DNA of 64,000 bases from Thermomonas sp. (GTDB taxonomy: Bacteria > Pseudomonadota > Gammaproteobacteria > Xanthomonadales > Xanthomonadaceae). Shown here one piece after another: positions 11,353 through 22,139 of the stretch. Below the pieces are notes generated by a model. It ran no database searches. It was not told the origin of the DNA and worked only from the letters and a program-made list of their open reading frames with translations. Every line of letters begins with the position of its first letter. The first letter of the stretch is position 1. The stretch is taken from contig NZ_JADZDS010000022.1 of NCBI RefSeq assembly GCF_020850895.1, positions 1 to 64,000 on the forward strand, written 5' to 3'. The position numbers and the translations under genes are program-made.

Positions 11353-13557
11353 ATGATCCACTTCGATTCACGGTCCTTGCGTTCCTTGATGCTTGGTTTG
11401 GCTCTTGCCTTGCCGCTGGCACTGACCACTGCTGGAAGTGCTTCCGGTCAGGAATCGGACGTTGGCAACGGTCCGAGCGCGGCGCAGGAGACCACTTCGC
11501 GGATGGTCTATGGGCTGCTGTCGGACAGCCGGTATGCCTACCGGCCGCGTGCGCTGGACGCCGCGTTGTCAAGGCAGATCTTCGATGGATACCTGAAGTC
11601 ACTGGATCCGAACAAGTACTTCCTCACCGCCCAGGACGTGGACGGGTTCCGGCCGTATGTCGGAACGCTGGGCGATGCGATCCGCAGTGGGCAGGTGGAA
11701 CCGGCCTGGGCGATCTTCGCTGTGTATCGGGATCGGGTCCGCCAACGGGTGGCCTATGCGCGCAACCTGCTGAAGGGTGAATTCGATTTCAGCGGCAACG
11801 AAAGCTACGCCTATGACCGCAAGGATGCGCCGTGGGCCGACGCGGCCGGACTGGATGCGCTGTGGCGGAAGTCGGTGATGAACGACTGGTTGCGGCTCAA
11901 ACTCGCTGGCAAGAAGCCGGACGAGATCCGCAAGACCCTTGACCGGCGCTACGCCAACATGCTCGACAGCGTCAACGAACTCAAGGGCGACGACGTCTTC
12001 CAGACCTTCATGAATGCCTATGCGGAGTCCATCGATCCGCACACCGAGTACATGAATCCGCGCAGCGCGGCCAATTTTGCGATCACGATGTCCAATTCGC
12101 TCGAGGGTATCGGCGCCGTGCTGTTCCGTCAGGACGACGTCATCGTCGTGCGCGAATTGGTGCCCGGCGGACCGGCTGCGCGCAGTGGCCGGATCAAGTC
12201 CGGCGACCGCATCGTCGGCGTCGCGCAGGGTCCGAGAGGTGAAATGAAGGACGTCATCGGCTGGCGTACCGATGATGTCGTGCAGTTGATCCGTGGCAAG
12301 TCTGGCACCCAGGTTCGGCTTGACGTGGTCCCGGCCGAAGCGCCGCTGGACAGCAAGCCGGTGGAAATCCTGTTGTCGCGGGCGCGGGTGCGCATCGAGG
12401 ATGCCCGCGCCCATGCCGAGACCATCGTTGTCCCGGCCAGCGCGGATGCGCCGGCGCGTAAGATCGGCGTGATCAAGCTGCCTGGGTTCTACCAAGACTT
12501 CGAAGCGCGCCGGCGCGGTGATGCCAACTACGCGTCGGCAACCCGCGACATTGCCAGAATGCTGGCCGACTTCCGCAACCAGAGGGTCGACGGCGTGGTC
12601 CTGGATTTGCGCGGGAACGGTGGTGGTTCGCTCAACGAGGCGGTGGAGTTGACCGGCCTGTTCATTGACCAGGGCCCGGTGGTGCAGGTGCGTGAGGCGG
12701 GCGGCAAGGTGACCGTGCAGCACGACCGCAACAGCGGTGTGGCCTGGGATGGCCCACTTGCAGTGCTGATCAATCGTGGCTCGGCCTCGGCATCCGAGAT
12801 CGTCGCCGGTGCCATCCAGGACTATGGACGTGGCCTGATCATCGGCGAGACCAGTTTCGGCAAGGGCACGGTGCAAACCATGCTCGACCTCGACCGCTGG
12901 CCCTCCAAGGATGATGCCAACTTCGGCGAACTCAAACTGACCATTGCCCAGTTCTTCCGGCCCGACGGCAGCAGCACCCAGAACAAGGGCGTGGTGCCGG
13001 ACGTGAGCTTCCCGGTCAGCGTGGATGCCAACGAGTACGGCGAGAGCACTTATCCGAATGCGCTGCCGTGGAGCCGGATCGTGGCCTCGCCACACGTGCG
13101 CTATGGCAATTTCATGCCCAACCTGCTGGCGTCATTGCGGACTCGCCATGAAGCACGCTCGGCGCGTGACGTGGAATACCAGTGGTGGATCGAGGACGTT
13201 CGGCAGTTCCGCCAGGAGCAGGCGAAAAAAACGATCTCCCTCAACGAAGCAGAACGCCGCGCCGAACGGGATCGCTTCGACGCCCAGCGCAAGCAGCGCG
13301 CCGAGATCCGTGCACGCCTCGGGATCACCCGCGACCCCCTGTTGGAAGGGCGGTCAGACGATGGCCTCACGGCGGACGAGCGCAACGCGGCCGAAGACGT
13401 GGCGCGCACCGAAGCGGCGCGCAAGGCCACCGACCCACTGTTGCGCGAATCGGCAGCGATCCTGTCCGACACCGTCAGTCTGCTGGGCCAGAACAGCCGG
13501 CTGGCTGCGCAGGTACTGCCGCAGACCCACAACGCGGCAGGACGCTGGACTGACTGA
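11353..13557 (+). CDS. prc: Carboxy-terminal processing (tail-specific) protease
   Basis: PDZ domain, S41 peptidase motif GSASASEIVAGAIQDYGRGLIIGETSFGKGTVQ, DUF3340-like C-terminus. Confidence 0.94.
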   Translation: MIHFDSRSLRSLMLGLALALPLALTTAGSASGQESDVGNGPSAAQETTSRMVYGLLSDSRYAYRPRALDAALSRQIFDGYLKSLDPNKYFLTAQDVDGFRPYVGTLGDAIRSGQVEPAWAIFAVYRDRVRQRVAYARNLLKGEFDFSGNESYAYDRKDAPWADAAGLDALWRKSVMNDWLRLKLAGKKPDEIRKTLDRRYANMLDSVNELKGDDVFQTFMNAYAESIDPHTEYMNPRSAANFAITMSNSLEGIGAVLFRQDDVIVVRELVPGGPAARSGRIKSGDRIVGVAQGPRGEMKDVIGWRTDDVVQLIRGKSGTQVRLDVVPAEAPLDSKPVEILLSRARVRIEDARAHAETIVVPASADAPARKIGVIKLPGFYQDFEARRRGDANYASATRDIARMLADFRNQRVDGVVLDLRGNGGGSLNEAVELTGLFIDQGPVVQVREAGGKVTVQHDRNSGVAWDGPLAVLINRGSASASEIVAGAIQDYGRGLIIGETSFGKGTVQTMLDLDRWPSKDDANFGELKLTIAQFFRPDGSSTQNKGVVPDVSFPVSVDANEYGESTYPNALPWSRIVASPHVRYGNFMPNLLASLRTRHEARSARDVEYQWWIEDVRQFRQEQAKKTISLNEAERRAERDRFDAQRKQRAEIRARLGITRDPLLEGRSDDGLTADERNAAEDVARTEAARKATDPLLRESAAILSDTVSLLGQNSRLAAQVLPQTHNAAGRWTD

Positions 13558-13590
13558 ACACGAAACATTCCGATTGATCAGGCGTGACCA

Positions 13591-13620
13591 AGCGGGTGCC
13601 ATCGGCACCCGCTTTCGTTC
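13591..13620 (+). terminator. Putative Rho-independent terminator after prc
   Basis: Perfect 10-bp stem AGCGGGTGCC-ATC-GGCACCCGCT followed by TTCGTTC. Confidence 0.7.
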
Positions 13621-13632
13621 GATGGGCACACG

Positions 13633-14547
13633 ATGGCAACCTCCTCCACATCCACGGCAGCAACCCGCGCGGCGCCCGCCTCCGGCGTTGCCTTGGCGCT
13701 GGGCTCGCTGTACCTGATTTGGGGGTCGACCTACCTCGCGATTCGCTTTGCGCTGGAGGGAGGCTTCCCGCCGTTCCTGCTCGGCGGCATCCGCTTCGTG
13801 GTCGCCGGTGGCCTGCTGTTCGCTTACCTGCGCTGGCGCGGGGTGCCGACACCCAGCCGCGCGCAGTGGCGCAACCTCGCGGTGATGGGTGCCTTGCTGC
13901 TGGGCTGTGGCAATGGTCTGGTCAATTACGGCGAGCTGTCGGTGTCGTCGGGAATGACCGCGGTGATCGTGTCCTCGTCGGCGTTGTGGATGGGCGTGTT
14001 CGCCGCGCTGCGTGGTGAGCGACCGACCGCGATGGAGTGGACGGGGTTGATCATCGGCTTCCTTGGCGTGCTCTGGCTCAGCGCGGGCGGGGGTTTCACC
14101 GGCACGCCGCTGGGACTGGCGGCGCTGTTGGGCGCTTCACTGGCGTGGTCGTTCGGTTCGATCTGGAGTCGCGGCCGCGATCTGCCTTCGCCGTTCATGG
14201 CTGCGGCCGGACAGATGCTCTGCGGTGGCGCGTTGATGTGCGGTGTTGGCCTCGGTGTTGGCGAGCGTTTCGATGGCCTGCCCAGTGCGCAGGGCATCGT
14301 CGCATTCTGGTATCTGGTGGTGCTGGGTTCGCTGGCCGGATTCTCGGCCTACGTCTGGCTGCTGCATCACGTGCGCCCGGCGCTGGCGACCAGCTATGCC
14401 TACGTCAATCCGGCAATCGCGGTGCTGCTGGGCGCATTGCTGGCGCATGAGCGCTTTGGCTTGCACGAGTTGCTGGCGATGGGCGTGATCCTGTCCGGCG
14501 TGGTGGCGATCAACCTCGCCAAGGTGGTCCGGGCCAAAGCCGCATGA
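13633..14547 (+). CDS. EamA family (DMT superfamily) transporter, YedA-like
   Basis: About 10 TM segments; GSLYLIWGSTYLAIRFALEGGFPPFLLGGIRF. Confidence 0.88.
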   Translation: MATSSTSTAATRAAPASGVALALGSLYLIWGSTYLAIRFALEGGFPPFLLGGIRFVVAGGLLFAYLRWRGVPTPSRAQWRNLAVMGALLLGCGNGLVNYGELSVSSGMTAVIVSSSALWMGVFAALRGERPTAMEWTGLIIGFLGVLWLSAGGGFTGTPLGLAALLGASLAWSFGSIWSRGRDLPSPFMAAAGQMLCGGALMCGVGLGVGERFDGLPSAQGIVAFWYLVVLGSLAGFSAYVWLLHHVRPALATSYAYVNPAIAVLLGALLAHERFGLHELLAMGVILSGVVAINLAKVVRAKAA

Positions 14548-15464
14548 GCACCGACCGGCTGGATCGTGGCGGCATGTGGATTGCGGTGGCGTCCTACGTC
14601 GCCTGGGGCGTGATGCCCTTGTACTGGCACCTGCTCAAACAGGTGCCCGCGATGCAGATCATGGCGCATCGGGTGGTCTGGAGCGCGCTGTTGGTGTCGG
14701 CATGGCTGACATTCAAGTACGGGCGTGGCTGGCTGCGCGAGACGCTGGCGCGGCCGCGTGCGGCCTCGATGCTCGCCATCAGTGGCGTGCTGATCGCCTT
14801 CAACTGGGGCCTGTACATCTGGGCGGTGAACGCCGGCCATGTGGTCGAATCCGCGCTCGGCTATTTCATCAACCCGTTGTTCAACGTGATCCTCGGCGTG
14901 GTCGTGCTGCGCGAACGCCTCAATCGCGTGCAATGGACGGCGGTGCTCATCGCTGCGCTCGGCGTGCTCTGGCTGACCTTCAACTACGGCCGCTTCCCGT
15001 GGATCGCGCTGGCGCTGGCGATCTCGTTCGGGACCTATGGCCTGCTGCGCAAATTGCTCGGCGCTCCGCCGGTGCGTGGGCTGGGCGTGGAAAGCCTGTA
15101 CCTGCTGTTGCCGGCGCTGCTGTTCCTCGGTTGGGCCGAGGCCAACGGGCAGAGCCATCTGTTCGCCCATGCGGCCGCGCCAGCCTGGGATGTTGGCATC
15201 ACCGGCCTGCTGGTGTTCGGCGGCGTGCTCACCGCCTTGCCCCTGATCGGATTTGCCGCGGCGGTGCAGCGCATTCCGTTTTCACTGGTGGGCCTGCTGC
15301 AATACATCTCGCCGACCCTGCAACTGCTGATCGGCGTGCTGGTGATGCGCGAACCGTTCGACCGTGACCGCGCGATCGGCTTCGCCTTCATCTGGGTCGC
15401 GCTGGCGCTGTACGCGCTGGAGGGTTTGCTGCGGGCCCGCCGAAGCGGGCCTGTGCCTGCCTGA
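14544..15464 (+). CDS. rarD: EamA family transporter RarD
   Basis: VAWGVMPLYWHLLKQVPAMQIMAHRVVWSALLV, LNRVQWTAVLIAALGVLWLT; RarD-like. Overlaps the preceding gene by ATGA. Confidence 0.88.
   Translation: MSTDRLDRGGMWIAVASYVAWGVMPLYWHLLKQVPAMQIMAHRVVWSALLVSAWLTFKYGRGWLRETLARPRAASMLAISGVLIAFNWGLYIWAVNAGHVVESALGYFINPLFNVILGVVVLRERLNRVQWTAVLIAALGVLWLTFNYGRFPWIALALAISFGTYGLLRKLLGAPPVRGLGVESLYLLLPALLFLGWAEANGQSHLFAHAAAPAWDVGITGLLVFGGVLTALPLIGFAAAVQRIPFSLVGLLQYISPTLQLLIGVLVMREPFDRDRAIGFAFIWVALALYALEGLLRARRSGPVPA
15434..15451. terminator. Hairpin at the 3' end of rarD, converging on the ABC permease gene
   Basis: GGCCCGC-CGAA-GCGGGCC perfect 7-bp stem; no clear U-tract. Confidence 0.4.
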
Positions 15465-15479
15465 TTCCGCCGGCCTGAA

Positions 15480-16799
15480 TCAACCTGCCGCGCGCAGCGC
15501 CTCGGTCACCGGCAGTCGTGCCGCACGCAATGCCGGGAACAAACCACCCACCAAACCAATCCCCAGCGCCCATTTCAGCCCGGTCCAGGCCAGTTCCGGA
15601 CTGACCTTGAACTGGAACACCACCTGGCTGAAGTTCTGCCCGAGGGTGCTGACGGTGTAGCCGTTGAACACGGTCCAGGCGATGATGGCGCCAAGCAGGC
15701 CGCCCAGCAGCGCCAGCAGCATGGTTTCCAGCATCACCGCGGTCACCACCGGCAGGCCGCGGAAGCCGAGTGCGCGCAAGGTGGCGATTTCACGCGCACG
15801 CCCGGCCACCGCCGCGTACATGCTGTTGAGCGCGCCGAACACCGCGCCGATCGCCATGATCGCGCCGATCACGCTGCCGAGGATCCTGATCAGCGTGGTC
15901 AGGCCTTCCGATTGTTTGCCGTAGTAGTCGCGGGTGGTATCGACATCGAGCTTGAGCCTCGGATCGGCGGCCAGCGCCGCCTTCAGTTGCTTGAACCCGG
16001 CCTTGCCGTCCAGCTTCACCGTCATCGACTGGAAGGCCTGGCGCTGGTAGGCGGGGCCGAGCACGTCGGCATCGGTCCACAGTTCGGAGTCGTGCGAATC
16101 CTTGGCCTCGAACACGCCGACCACGGTCCACATCTGGTTCGCGAGTTTCAACTGGCGGCCCACGGCGAGGCCACGGAATTGCCGCAGCGCGCCCTTGCCG
16201 ACCACCAACTCGCGCAGGCCGGGGTTGAAGCGACGGCCCTCGATGATGCGCACGTTCGGGCGGATCGCCCAGCCTTCGGGGCCGATCCCGCGGAATTGCA
16301 CGTTGGCATCGGTCCCGTCGGCCGTGGTCGGCAGGTTCACCACCTGCGACAACTCCGGCGACGCCAGCGGCTTGCCGTCCGCTCCCTGTGCGATGCCCGG
16401 CAGCGCGGAAATCAGTGGCACCTGGTCGCGGGTGATCACGGAATTGGTTTCCGCCTGCGAGCCGGCGCGCAGGATGATCGCGCTGTCGGTGCTGCCGGTC
16501 TGGTCGAGCGTGGCCTTGAAGCCTTCGCCCATCGCCAGCATCGCCACCAGCACGCCGACCACGCCGGCAATCCCGATCACGATCACCAGCGACGCGCCCC
16601 AGCGTTGCGGCAGGCTGGCGATGCCGATCTTCGCGGCTTCGCGCGCCAGCCGGCCGCTTCGGGTCAGCGACAGCCACAGCGCGATGACGACGGCCAGACC
16701 GAGGACGACATACCAAGGCGCGACGATCCACGCGACCAGCATGATGACCAGCGCCAGGACGGTGAGCAGGCCGAACAGGAATCCCTTGAGACGTTGCAT
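15480..16799 (-). CDS. ABC transporter permease (FtsX/MacB-like)
   Basis: MQRLKGFLFG start; GASLVIVIGIAGVVGVLVAMLAMGEGF; C-terminal FtsX domain. Confidence 0.88.
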   Translation of the reverse strand: MQRLKGFLFGLLTVLALVIMLVAWIVAPWYVVLGLAVVIALWLSLTRSGRLAREAAKIGIASLPQRWGASLVIVIGIAGVVGVLVAMLAMGEGFKATLDQTGSTDSAIILRAGSQAETNSVITRDQVPLISALPGIAQGADGKPLASPELSQVVNLPTTADGTDANVQFRGIGPEGWAIRPNVRIIEGRRFNPGLRELVVGKGALRQFRGLAVGRQLKLANQMWTVVGVFEAKDSHDSELWTDADVLGPAYQRQAFQSMTVKLDGKAGFKQLKAALAADPRLKLDVDTTRDYYGKQSEGLTTLIRILGSVIGAIMAIGAVFGALNSMYAAVAGRAREIATLRALGFRGLPVVTAVMLETMLLALLGGLLGAIIAWTVFNGYTVSTLGQNFSQVVFQFKVSPELAWTGLKWALGIGLVGGLFPALRAARLPVTEALRAAG

Positions 16800-16809
16800 G
16801 GTGTTCTCC

Positions 16810-17967
16810 TCAGCGCCCAGCCAGCGCATCAACGATGTTCAGGCGCATCCCGCGCAGGGCAGGCAGCACGCCCACCAGCAGGCCGATGCCGACCATCAGG
16901 GCCAAACCCATTCCCCAGGTCTGCGGCAGCAGGCCGGGCAGGGCGATCATGCCGCCACTGGCGGCACCGACCGCGGGCACGATGGCAGCGGCCAGCAGCA
17001 TGCCCAGGGTCCCGCCCAACACCACCAGTAGCACCGATTCCGCCAGCACCAGCCACAGCACGCTGCGGTTGGAGAAGCCAATCGTTTTGAGCACCGCAAG
17101 TTCCGGGATGCGCTCGCGCACGGCCTGCGCCATGGTGTTGCCGGTGAGCAGCAGCAGGGTGAAGAACACCGCCCCCATGATCGCGGAAACAATCAAGCCG
17201 ATATCGGCGAATTGCTTGGCGAACGACTGGTTGAACGCGGCTTCGCTTTGGGTCTTGGTCTCGTGGTCGGAGTTCTCGCTGAGCCGGTCGATGGCGCGCG
17301 CCACCGCATCGGCCGAGGCGGTCTTGTCGGGTTGCACGATCCACCAGCCCACCCGGCCCTTCACATAGTCATTGGCCTCGTCGAAATAGGTCCAATGGAA
17401 GAACAGCACGCGCTCCTGCGCCTTCATCTTCGGATCGTCGACGTGGTAGATGCCGCGCAGGGTGAAGCTCCAGTCGTTGCTGCCGTGGGTCGGGAAGATC
17501 GTGGCCTGCAGCGGGATGGTGTCGCCGATCTTCCAGCCGAACTGCCGGGCCAGCGCTTCGCCGACGATCGCGCCTTGGCGGTCGGCCTGCCAGGCCTTGC
17601 GCTGCGCCTCCGGCAGCTTGAACTCCGGGTACAGGTCGAGGTAGTTCGGGCTGACGCTGAAATTGGCGAAGAAATTCTTCGGGTCGCGGTAGATGCCGCC
17701 GAACCACGCGGCATAGGCCGCCTGCTTCACCCCGGGCACCGCGTGGATCTGCTGGTCGAGGCTGTAGGGCAGCATCTGGGTGATCGACAGGCGTGACATC
17801 GTCACCATGCGGTTGGCGCCGGCAACGCTGCCGCCGGAATTGAAGGCGACGCGCACCGAATCCAGCATGCCGAACAGCAGGAACGCAGCCACCACCGACA
17901 TCAGGGTGAGCAGGGTGCGGGTCTTGCTGCGCACCAGCGCGGCCCAGACCAGATGGAAATATTTCAT
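16810..17967 (-). CDS. ABC transporter permease (FtsX-like)
   Basis: MKYFHLVWAALVRSKTRTLLTLMSVVAAFLLFGMLD; FtsX C-terminal domain; operonic with neighbours. Confidence 0.88.
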   Translation of the reverse strand: MKYFHLVWAALVRSKTRTLLTLMSVVAAFLLFGMLDSVRVAFNSGGSVAGANRMVTMSRLSITQMLPYSLDQQIHAVPGVKQAAYAAWFGGIYRDPKNFFANFSVSPNYLDLYPEFKLPEAQRKAWQADRQGAIVGEALARQFGWKIGDTIPLQATIFPTHGSNDWSFTLRGIYHVDDPKMKAQERVLFFHWTYFDEANDYVKGRVGWWIVQPDKTASADAVARAIDRLSENSDHETKTQSEAAFNQSFAKQFADIGLIVSAIMGAVFFTLLLLTGNTMAQAVRERIPELAVLKTIGFSNRSVLWLVLAESVLLVVLGGTLGMLLAAAIVPAVGAASGGMIALPGLLPQTWGMGLALMVGIGLLVGVLPALRGMRLNIVDALAGR

Positions 17968-18051
17968 GGTGCCTCCAGCTTGTCCTTCCCACTCACGGGA
18001 AGCTGGCGCGGAGCGCCGGATAGGAGTTCGGGATCGGGGAGTGGCTCGTCA

Positions 18052-18092
18052 ACGAACCCTCACCCCAACCCCTCTCCCGGGGGGAGAGGGGC

Positions 18093-18095
<3 letters not shown>
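18052..18095. repeat. Extragenic hairpin repeat CCTCACCCCAACCCCTCTCCC-ggg-GGGAGAGGGG
   Basis: Perfect 10-bp stem (18069-18078 / 18082-18091) ending at the stop codon of the ABC ATPase gene. Confidence 0.7.
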
Positions 18096-18785
<690 letters not shown>

Positions 18786-18825
18786 GGGTCGGATTTCCTC
18801 TGGTGTGTCGCGTCTTGGTTGCTTC

Positions 18826-18851
18826 GTCATTCCCGCGTTCGCGGGGGTGAC
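18826..18851. repeat. REP-like extragenic palindrome GTCATTCCCGCGTTCGCGGGGGTGAC
   Basis: 12-bp arms around TT with two mismatches; between the ABC ATPase start and the HlyD stop. Confidence 0.75.
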
Positions 18852-18856
18852 GGCGG

Positions 18857-20119
18857 TCATTCGTTGCCGGTGTCGGCTTCGGTGGATTCGGGTGCGATGT
18901 GGACGCGGGCGCCGTCGGCAAGCTGTTCGGGTGGATCGAGCACGACCTGGTCGCTGGACGACAGGCCGGACACCACTTCGCGGTCATCGCCCAAGGTGCG
19001 GCCGAGTTGCAGTGTCCGCATCGAAACGGTGTCGCCGGTCAGCACGAAGGCCACCGACTTGCCGCCGCGTTCGACGATGGCATTGGCGGGAACCAGCACG
19101 CCCGGGTGGGTATTGGCCTGCGCCGGCTTGGCCTCGTCGAGGAAGCTCACCCGTGCGCCCATCTCCGGCACCAGCCGCGGATCGCCGAGCGCGCCGAGGC
19201 TGACGCGCACCTTCACCGTCGCCTTGCCGCGGTCGGCGGTCGGGATGATCGCGATGACCTTGCCCGGGATTTTCCAATCCTGATAGGCATTGAGCACGGT
19301 CTCGGTGCGCATGCCCGGCTTGACCCGGCTGATGTAGGACTCGCCGACTTCGACCTCGACTTCCAGCGAACTCATGTCGACGATGGTGCCGATACCGGTG
19401 CGGGTGAAGCCGCCGCCCGCCGACAGCGGCGAAACGATTTCGCCCGGCTGCGCCGCCTTGGCGATGATCACGCCGGCGAACGGTGCGCGCACGATGGTGT
19501 TGTCGACGCCGTGGTCGGCGATCCGCAAGCCATCGCGTGCCACCTGCGCATTGCGCTGGGCGGTCACCAGTTGCGCACGCAGGGCATCGCGGGCGGCGAT
19601 GGCTTGGTCGTACTGCGCGCGCGAAACCAATTGCTGGCGCACCAGCGCGCCCAGCCGGTTGGCATCGGCATCGGCCTGCTTGAGCTGGGCGGCGACGCCG
19701 GCGATCTGGCTCTGCGCTGCACCCAATTGCGCGGCCGACAGGGAACGCTGCGCATCGGCATCGACGGGATCGAGGTGGGCGAGAATCTGGCCTTCCTCGA
19801 CCCGCTGGCCTTCCTCGATCAACACATCGCGGACTTTGCCGGTGACCTTGGCCGAGACCGTGGCCATCCGTCGTGCCACCAGATAGCCGGTGGCATCGAG
19901 TACGGCCGCGCCGGACGAGCTGCCGCCGCCAATCGCCGTCACCGGCGCAACCCGCACCTCGATGCCCTTGCCGCCCCGCAGGGCGACCCCCCCGGCGACC
20001 GCAAGGACGAAGACCGCGAAGACCGCCAGCCCGATCCACAAGCCCTTGCGTGACTCCGGCGGCGGCGCGGCGTTGCGGTCGATCTTCAGGGATTTGAGCA
20101 GGTCGGCGTTGGAGTTCAT
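18857..20119 (-). CDS. Efflux RND/ABC periplasmic adaptor subunit (HlyD/MacA family)
   Basis: One N-terminal TM, biotinyl-lipoyl-like segments (ATVSAKVTGKVRDVLIEEGQRVEEGQILAHLD), coiled coil, KAAQPGEIVSP. Confidence 0.9.
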   Translation of the reverse strand: MNSNADLLKSLKIDRNAAPPPESRKGLWIGLAVFAVFVLAVAGGVALRGGKGIEVRVAPVTAIGGGSSSGAAVLDATGYLVARRMATVSAKVTGKVRDVLIEEGQRVEEGQILAHLDPVDADAQRSLSAAQLGAAQSQIAGVAAQLKQADADANRLGALVRQQLVSRAQYDQAIAARDALRAQLVTAQRNAQVARDGLRIADHGVDNTIVRAPFAGVIIAKAAQPGEIVSPLSAGGGFTRTGIGTIVDMSSLEVEVEVGESYISRVKPGMRTETVLNAYQDWKIPGKVIAIIPTADRGKATVKVRVSLGALGDPRLVPEMGARVSFLDEAKPAQANTHPGVLVPANAIVERGGKSVAFVLTGDTVSMRTLQLGRTLGDDREVVSGLSSSDQVVLDPPEQLADGARVHIAPESTEADTGNE

Positions 20120-20208
20120 GGAGGCAGGAAGCTCGTGGAATCGGTCAGGGGGAGCGTGCGCATTGGGGCCTTCGCGATGGCGCGTGGGCACCCTCGCGTA
20201 TCCGGCAC

Positions 20209-20234
20209 GCCCTGTCAAGTTTACTTGACAGGGC
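20209..20234. promoter_or_regulatory. Perfect palindrome GCCCTGTCAAGT-TT-ACTTGACAGGGC, candidate operator/divergent promoter
   Basis: 12-bp perfect arms with 2-bp spacer; each arm contains TTGACA; lies between divergent hlyD-like and ABC-2 genes. Confidence 0.6.
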
Positions 20235-20435
20235 GGCGACATGCCTTGGGCGATCCACGATCAATGGGACGAGTGATGGGGCGCGTGATGGGGCGAGCGT
20301 CATGGTGCCGGCAGGTTACGGATGGAGAGGACCGCCGTCAGGTGACGGGTGTCATCTGATTCGGCTGATGGGCGTGCACTGACGTGTCGTCGACGCGCGG
20401 TGAGCATGGGCGCCGATCTCCGCGGAGTGTTACCC

Positions 20436-21353
20436 ATGCAAGCGATGAAACATGTACTGGCGCGATTGAATGGTGTGCGTAAACGCTATGGCGCGGTCGA
20501 GGCCCTGCACGGCATCGATCTGGAATTGCGCGCAGGCGAATTGCTGGCCTTGCTGGGGCCGAACGGGGCCGGCAAGACCACCGCGATTGGCTTGCTGCTG
20601 GGCTTGATCCGTGCCGATGCCGGCGGGGTGGAGCTGTTCGGGCGCGATCCGCAGGACATCATGGCGCGCCGCCACATCGGCGTGATGCTGCAGGACGCAA
20701 AACTGCCGCTGACCTTGAAGGTGGGTGAATTGATCCGGCTGACGGCCAGCTACTACCCCAATCCGCGCAGCGTGACCGAAAGTGCCGAGCTGGCGGGTGT
20801 GTCGGATTTGCTGAACCGCCATTACGGCAAGCTCTCCGGCGGCCAGCAGCGCCGCGTGCAGTTTGCATTGGCGCTGTGCGGGCGGCCCAGCCTGCTGTTC
20901 CTCGATGAGCCCACCGTGGGCATGGACATCGAGGCGCGGCAAAAATTGTGGGCCGCGATCCGCCATCTGGTGGCCGAAGGCAATGGCGTGGTGCTGACCA
21001 CGCACTATCTGGAAGAGGCCGAAGCCTTGGCCGACCGCGTCTGCGTGATGGCGCGCGGCAGGGTGATCAGCGAAGGCAGCGTGGAGGCCTTGCGTGCGCG
21101 CATCGGCATGAAGCGGGTGTGGTGTGCCACCGCCTTGCCGCTGGCCGAGGTGACGCGCTGGCCGGAAGTGGCCGAGGCGCGCAGTGATGGGGAGCGCCTG
21201 TGCCTGTCCACCGAACATGCCGAACTGCTGGTACGGCGCCTGCTGGCGCAGGACGCCACGCTGGCGCAACTGGAAGTGCGTGCCGCGGGCTTGGCCGAAG
21301 CCTTCACCGAGCTGACCCGTGATGACGACCTCGACCTGCAGGAAGCCGCCTGA
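20436..21353 (+). CDS. ABC-2 type transporter ATP-binding protein
   Basis: GPNGAGKTT, LSGGQQRRVQFALAL, LLFLDEPTVGMD. ATG at 20436 (MQAMKHVLARLNGVRKRYGAVEALHG). Confidence 0.93.
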   Translation: MQAMKHVLARLNGVRKRYGAVEALHGIDLELRAGELLALLGPNGAGKTTAIGLLLGLIRADAGGVELFGRDPQDIMARRHIGVMLQDAKLPLTLKVGELIRLTASYYPNPRSVTESAELAGVSDLLNRHYGKLSGGQQRRVQFALALCGRPSLLFLDEPTVGMDIEARQKLWAAIRHLVAEGNGVVLTTHYLEEAEALADRVCVMARGRVISEGSVEALRARIGMKRVWCATALPLAEVTRWPEVAEARSDGERLCLSTEHAELLVRRLLAQDATLAQLEVRAAGLAEAFTELTRDDDLDLQEAA

Positions 21354-22117
21354 TGAACGCCATGACCGCCGCCATGCCGCGCCGCCGTGTCATCGGCGCC
21401 TACCTGCAGGAAGCGCGCAGCGAGATCCTGCGCTACCTGCGCGAACCCGGCTTCCTGCTGCCGATCATCCTGTTCCCGAACGTGTTCTTCGTGATGTTCG
21501 GACTCGTGCTCAATCACGGCAACAGTGAGGCCGCCCGCTACATGCTGGCCAGCTACAGCAGCTTCGGGGTGATGGCGCCGGGCCTGTTCGGTTTCGGCGT
21601 GTCGCTGGCGCTCGAGCGCGGCAGCGGCCTGCTCGCCCTCAAACGTGCGCTGCCGATGCCGCCGGGTGCCTATCTGGTCGGCAAGATGCTGATGGCGGTG
21701 CTCGTTGCCAGCGTGGTCGGTGCGCTGCTGCTGGCACTGGCGCTGGGCGTTGCGCATGCGCCGCTCACCGGTGCACAAGGCGTGGAACTGCTTGTGGTCG
21801 ATGCGCTCGGCGTGCTGCCGTTTTGTGCCCTGGGCCTGTGGGTGGGCACCTTGCTGAAAGGCCAAGGCGCCCCGGGCCTGCTCAACATGGTCTACCTGCC
21901 AATGGCCTTCCTGTCCGGGCTGTGGTTCCCGCTGAAGATGATGCCGGCCTTCCTGCAACAGCTGGCACCGATCTGGCCCAGCTATCACTTGAACGCGCTG
22001 GCCTTGTCGGCGGTTGGCTTCGACATGGGTGCGCGCCTGCCGCATGTGCTGGTCCTGCTGGGCTTCACCGTCGGCTTCCTGTGGATCGCCGCACGCCGCC
22101 TGCGGCGCTACGGTTGA
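21353..22117 (+). CDS. ABC-2 type transporter permease
   Basis: Multi-TM protein starting at the stop of the ATPase gene; ABC-2 membrane-domain features. Confidence 0.9.
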   Translation: MNAMTAAMPRRRVIGAYLQEARSEILRYLREPGFLLPIILFPNVFFVMFGLVLNHGNSEAARYMLASYSSFGVMAPGLFGFGVSLALERGSGLLALKRALPMPPGAYLVGKMLMAVLVASVVGALLLALALGVAHAPLTGAQGVELLVVDALGVLPFCALGLWVGTLLKGQGAPGLLNMVYLPMAFLSGLWFPLKMMPAFLQQLAPIWPSYHLNALALSAVGFDMGARLPHVLVLLGFTVGFLWIAARRLRRYG

Positions 22118-22139
22118 TCGCTTGGCTTAGGATGCGCGG

